From NCBI GenBank assembly GCA_016291915.1, contig JAEEZP010000124.1:1-7100 (forward strand): 7,100 bases of DNA. Reading direction: 5' to 3'. This document shows, one piece after another, positions 5,366 through 7,100 of the stretch (position 1 is its first letter; the number at the start of each line of letters is the position of its first letter). Position numbers and translations under genes: made by a program. This DNA comes from Prevotella sp. (GTDB lineage: Bacteria; Bacteroidota; Bacteroidia; Bacteroidales; Bacteroidaceae). The notes under the pieces are model-generated. The model was not told the origin of the DNA and searched no databases. It saw nothing but the letters and a program-made list of their open reading frames with translations.

Positions 5366-7039
5366 TCACTCCCCCACTGGGTATTTCTTATACTTATCCC
5401 CATACTGCTCCACCAACTCCTTTGCCAATCGTTTCTTATACTCATTGGTAAAGCCCGGACGGGAGTAGAACTTATCTTTTGGTTCATTGTCATGACTGCC
5501 CACCGTCTCCGACGGTTTCATCTGACGGATGGCACCATCGGCATATTTCACGATGAGGTACTCACCGAGTTTTCGCCACGTCTCCAATGCCGTCTGGGCC
5601 GTCTGCTGCGTATAACGGGTGAGATAGGCTATAGCCTCCTTGGGATTCTCCGCATACAACTGTCGTGCTACCTGCTCCACACCGGGTTGTGACTGCAGGA
5701 ATGTCTTCTCCAACATCTGTTGAGTAACCCTCACATCATTGATCCTCTGGTCATACCAGGGATACACCTGATTAGCCACCCAGTTGAACACCCAGAAAGA
5801 AGAATTAAACGAGAAGGTATTCCTGTCGGCAGCTCCTTCAATCTCTTGATAACAGTCGGGAACACGGTCGGTGGCACAATACACCGGGGTATATACCGAC
5901 ATGTTGGCATCATCGGTGGCAAACCAGAAGACACCACCTATCGGATCAGGCAGATAAGAGCGTAGCTGTGCCACGAAGCTCCAGGCGGTCTGTTGAGTGG
6001 AGATGGGTCGCTCACAGAAATAATCCACGCTATCTACCGTAAAGCTGTTGGTCAACCGATAAGGAGAATGATAGGCACCACCACCGAGATCCTTTGTCGG
6101 GTCGAGCGGTGTACCCTCAAAATGGTCACGCATCATCATCTGTAGGTCGCTCAGAGAGATTAAACGATTGGGCTTGACATACAGCGGCAATGGTGTCTGA
6201 TCCTGTCCTAAGATATATTGTAACCACTTCTCTCCCTGGTCGGTAAAACGGTTGTAGAAGCTCCACACACGGGCTTCGCAGGCACGCAGCCTGCTGAACG
6301 TCTGCGGACTATATGCCTTGGCAAAGCTGAAGTCCTTGTCCTTCCCTGTGAAATATCCCTTCTCACGGGCAAAGGAGATCACGTCGGAGGCATACAGACA
6401 GTTCTTCTTGTCATTCCTGTCAAACTGATGGATCCTGCTTTGGTTCGCATGGGCCGCGATACAGTCATCCGGTATGCGCACAGCCACCCATACAGCCCCT
6501 TTGTTGCCCGGCCCTTTGCCTATCATCTCCATGATCCACGCCTCGTTGGGATCAGCGATGGAGAACGACTCCCCCGTACTGTAATAACCATATTCCTTTA
6601 CCAAGGAGGTCATCACCTCTATCGCCTCACGCGCTGTCTTTGCCCGTTGCAGGGCGATATAGATCAGACTGCCATAGTCAAGGATGGCCGTGGTATCTTT
6701 CAGTTCTTTCCTTCCCGTGAAGGTCGTCTCACCGATAGCCACCTGATGCTCGTTGATGTTTCCTATCACATTATATGTCTTCTCCACCTGCGGGATCTCC
6801 CCTAAGTAGATATGCTCCCCACTCCATTGGTAGATCTTCAGTTTATCCCCGGCAGGATAGACGCCCGCCCCATAATGAGTCAAAGAACCATATTTGCCAT
6901 AGAGATCATCGGCGTAGGTGATGAACACAGAACCGTCGGCCGATGCTTTCTTACCCACAATCAGGTTCGTGCAGGCATTGACGGGTTGTAAATGACAGAG
7001 AAAAATAATAACAAGTGTCAGAAAACAAGTTTTTTTCAT
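5366..7039 (-). CDS. Secreted C69-family dipeptidase (PepD-type, N-terminal nucleophile hydrolase)
   Basis: This 557-residue enzyme belongs to the C69 dipeptidase family, which hydrolyses dipeptides using an N-terminal cysteine as nucleophile. Residues 1-22 form a signal peptide ending PVNA. The next residue, Cys23, opens the family signature CTNLIVGKKASADGS (23-37), so signal cleavage would itself expose the catalytic cysteine. Further family segments are GETTF (103-107), YYSTGESFSIADPNEAWIMEMIGKG split over about 152-176, HANQSRI (197-203), RLRACEARVW (250-259) and DPTKDLGG (313-320). Length fits exported Bacteroidales members, which are longer than the cytoplasmic lactobacillal enzymes. 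It is transcribed towards the uptake operon with only 63 bp between stop codons and no obvious functional link. The start at 7037-7039 gives a well-formed signal peptide beginning MKKT. The predicted location is the periplasm, where it would help use peptides; the exact substrate range is unknown. Confidence 0.88.
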   Translation of the reverse strand: MKKTCFLTLVIIFLCHLQPVNACTNLIVGKKASADGSVFITYADDLYGKYGSLTHYGAGVYPAGDKLKIYQWSGEHIYLGEIPQVEKTYNVIGNINEHQVAIGETTFTGRKELKDTTAILDYGSLIYIALQRAKTAREAIEVMTSLVKEYGYYSTGESFSIADPNEAWIMEMIGKGPGNKGAVWVAVRIPDDCIAAHANQSRIHQFDRNDKKNCLYASDVISFAREKGYFTGKDKDFSFAKAYSPQTFSRLRACEARVWSFYNRFTDQGEKWLQYILGQDQTPLPLYVKPNRLISLSDLQMMMRDHFEGTPLDPTKDLGGGAYHSPYRLTNSFTVDSVDYFCERPISTQQTAWSFVAQLRSYLPDPIGGVFWFATDDANMSVYTPVYCATDRVPDCYQEIEGAADRNTFSFNSSFWVFNWVANQVYPWYDQRINDVRVTQQMLEKTFLQSQPGVEQVARQLYAENPKEAIAYLTRYTQQTAQTALETWRKLGEYLIVKYADGAIRQMKPSETVGSHDNEPKDKFYSRPGFTNEYKKRLAKELVEQYGDKYKKYPVGE

Positions 7040-7100
7040 GATATATTATCTATCGTTGATATTTTTTCTATGACGCAAGAGGAATGTGTCATGTACCATA
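7040..7100. other. AT-rich leader of the peptidase gene and possible divergent gene start
   Basis: The first 30 bases upstream of the peptidase start are strongly AT-rich, as expected of a Bacteroidetes leader, and no Shine-Dalgarno sequence is present. I find no good match to the -33 TTTG / -7 TAnnTTTG promoter pair on the minus strand. On the plus strand, TATCGTTG at 7051-7058 matches the -7 element at five of six fixed positions. It precedes an ATG at 7070 that opens a frame reading MTQEECVMYH to the window edge. This could be the start of a divergent gene, but only ten codons are visible, so neither the promoter nor the gene is secure. Confidence 0.2.

Noticed and set aside
5312..5375. 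Possible G-quadruplex in the repeat tract
   Set aside because: I count only three GGG-type runs on each strand, and those on the minus strand are far apart, so the usual four-run pattern is not met.
5371..5379. CCC-ACT-GGG mini-stem as a terminator for the uptake operon
   Set aside because: A three-base-pair stem with a three-base loop and no following T run is too weak, and it lies within the C-terminal codons of the convergent gene.
7030..7036. Run of seven A residues (minus strand) at codons 2-4 of the peptidase as a phase-variation switch
   Set aside because: MKK-type starts commonly give such short A runs; seven bases is short for a contingency locus and the frame is intact.

Overview
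The window looks like chromosomal DNA of a gut or oral member of the Bacteroidales, most probably a Prevotella-like organism. Three things point that way: a TonB-dependent receptor encoded next to a surface beta-propeller lipoprotein, lipoprotein signal sequences followed by an acidic stretch, and start codons with AT-rich leaders in place of clear Shine-Dalgarno sites. Base composition is moderate, and all five complete genes share similar codon use, preferring C- or G-ending codons such as TTC and ATC.

Layout. Positions 1-52 hold what may be the tail of an upstream gene overlapping the first complete gene. Positions 49-5302 are a tight four-gene block on the plus strand, with gaps of 11, 8 and 6 bp: a BtuB-like TonB-dependent outer-membrane receptor, a BtuG-like surface beta-propeller lipoprotein, a BtuF-like substrate-binding lipoprotein and a BtuC-like FecCD-family permease. 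Positions 5303-5365 are a short convergent junction made almost entirely of two different tandem repeats, a hexanucleotide and a telomere-like heptanucleotide. Positions 5366-7039 carry, on the minus strand, a secreted C69-family (PepD-type) dipeptidase. Positions 7040-7100 are the AT-rich leader of that gene and possibly the start of a divergent gene.

How the genes work together. The four-gene block reads as a corrinoid (vitamin B12) uptake route. The surface propeller captures the ligand and hands it to the TonB-dependent barrel beneath it. The periplasmic lipoprotein then picks the ligand up and delivers it to the inner-membrane permease. The expected ABC ATPase (BtuD) is not in the window, and the repeat-filled junction lies where it would usually follow. 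B12 as the substrate is inferred from the receptor-propeller pairing and the gene order; a siderophore or other corrinoid-like ligand cannot be excluded from sequence alone. The dipeptidase appears to be functionally separate.

I did not find an entirely new system here. The points most worth a second look are the double repeat tract, the absent ATPase, the cysteine-rich first lobe of the binding protein, the contrasting lipoprotein sorting signals, and the N-terminal cysteine nucleophile exposed by signal-peptide cleavage in the peptidase.
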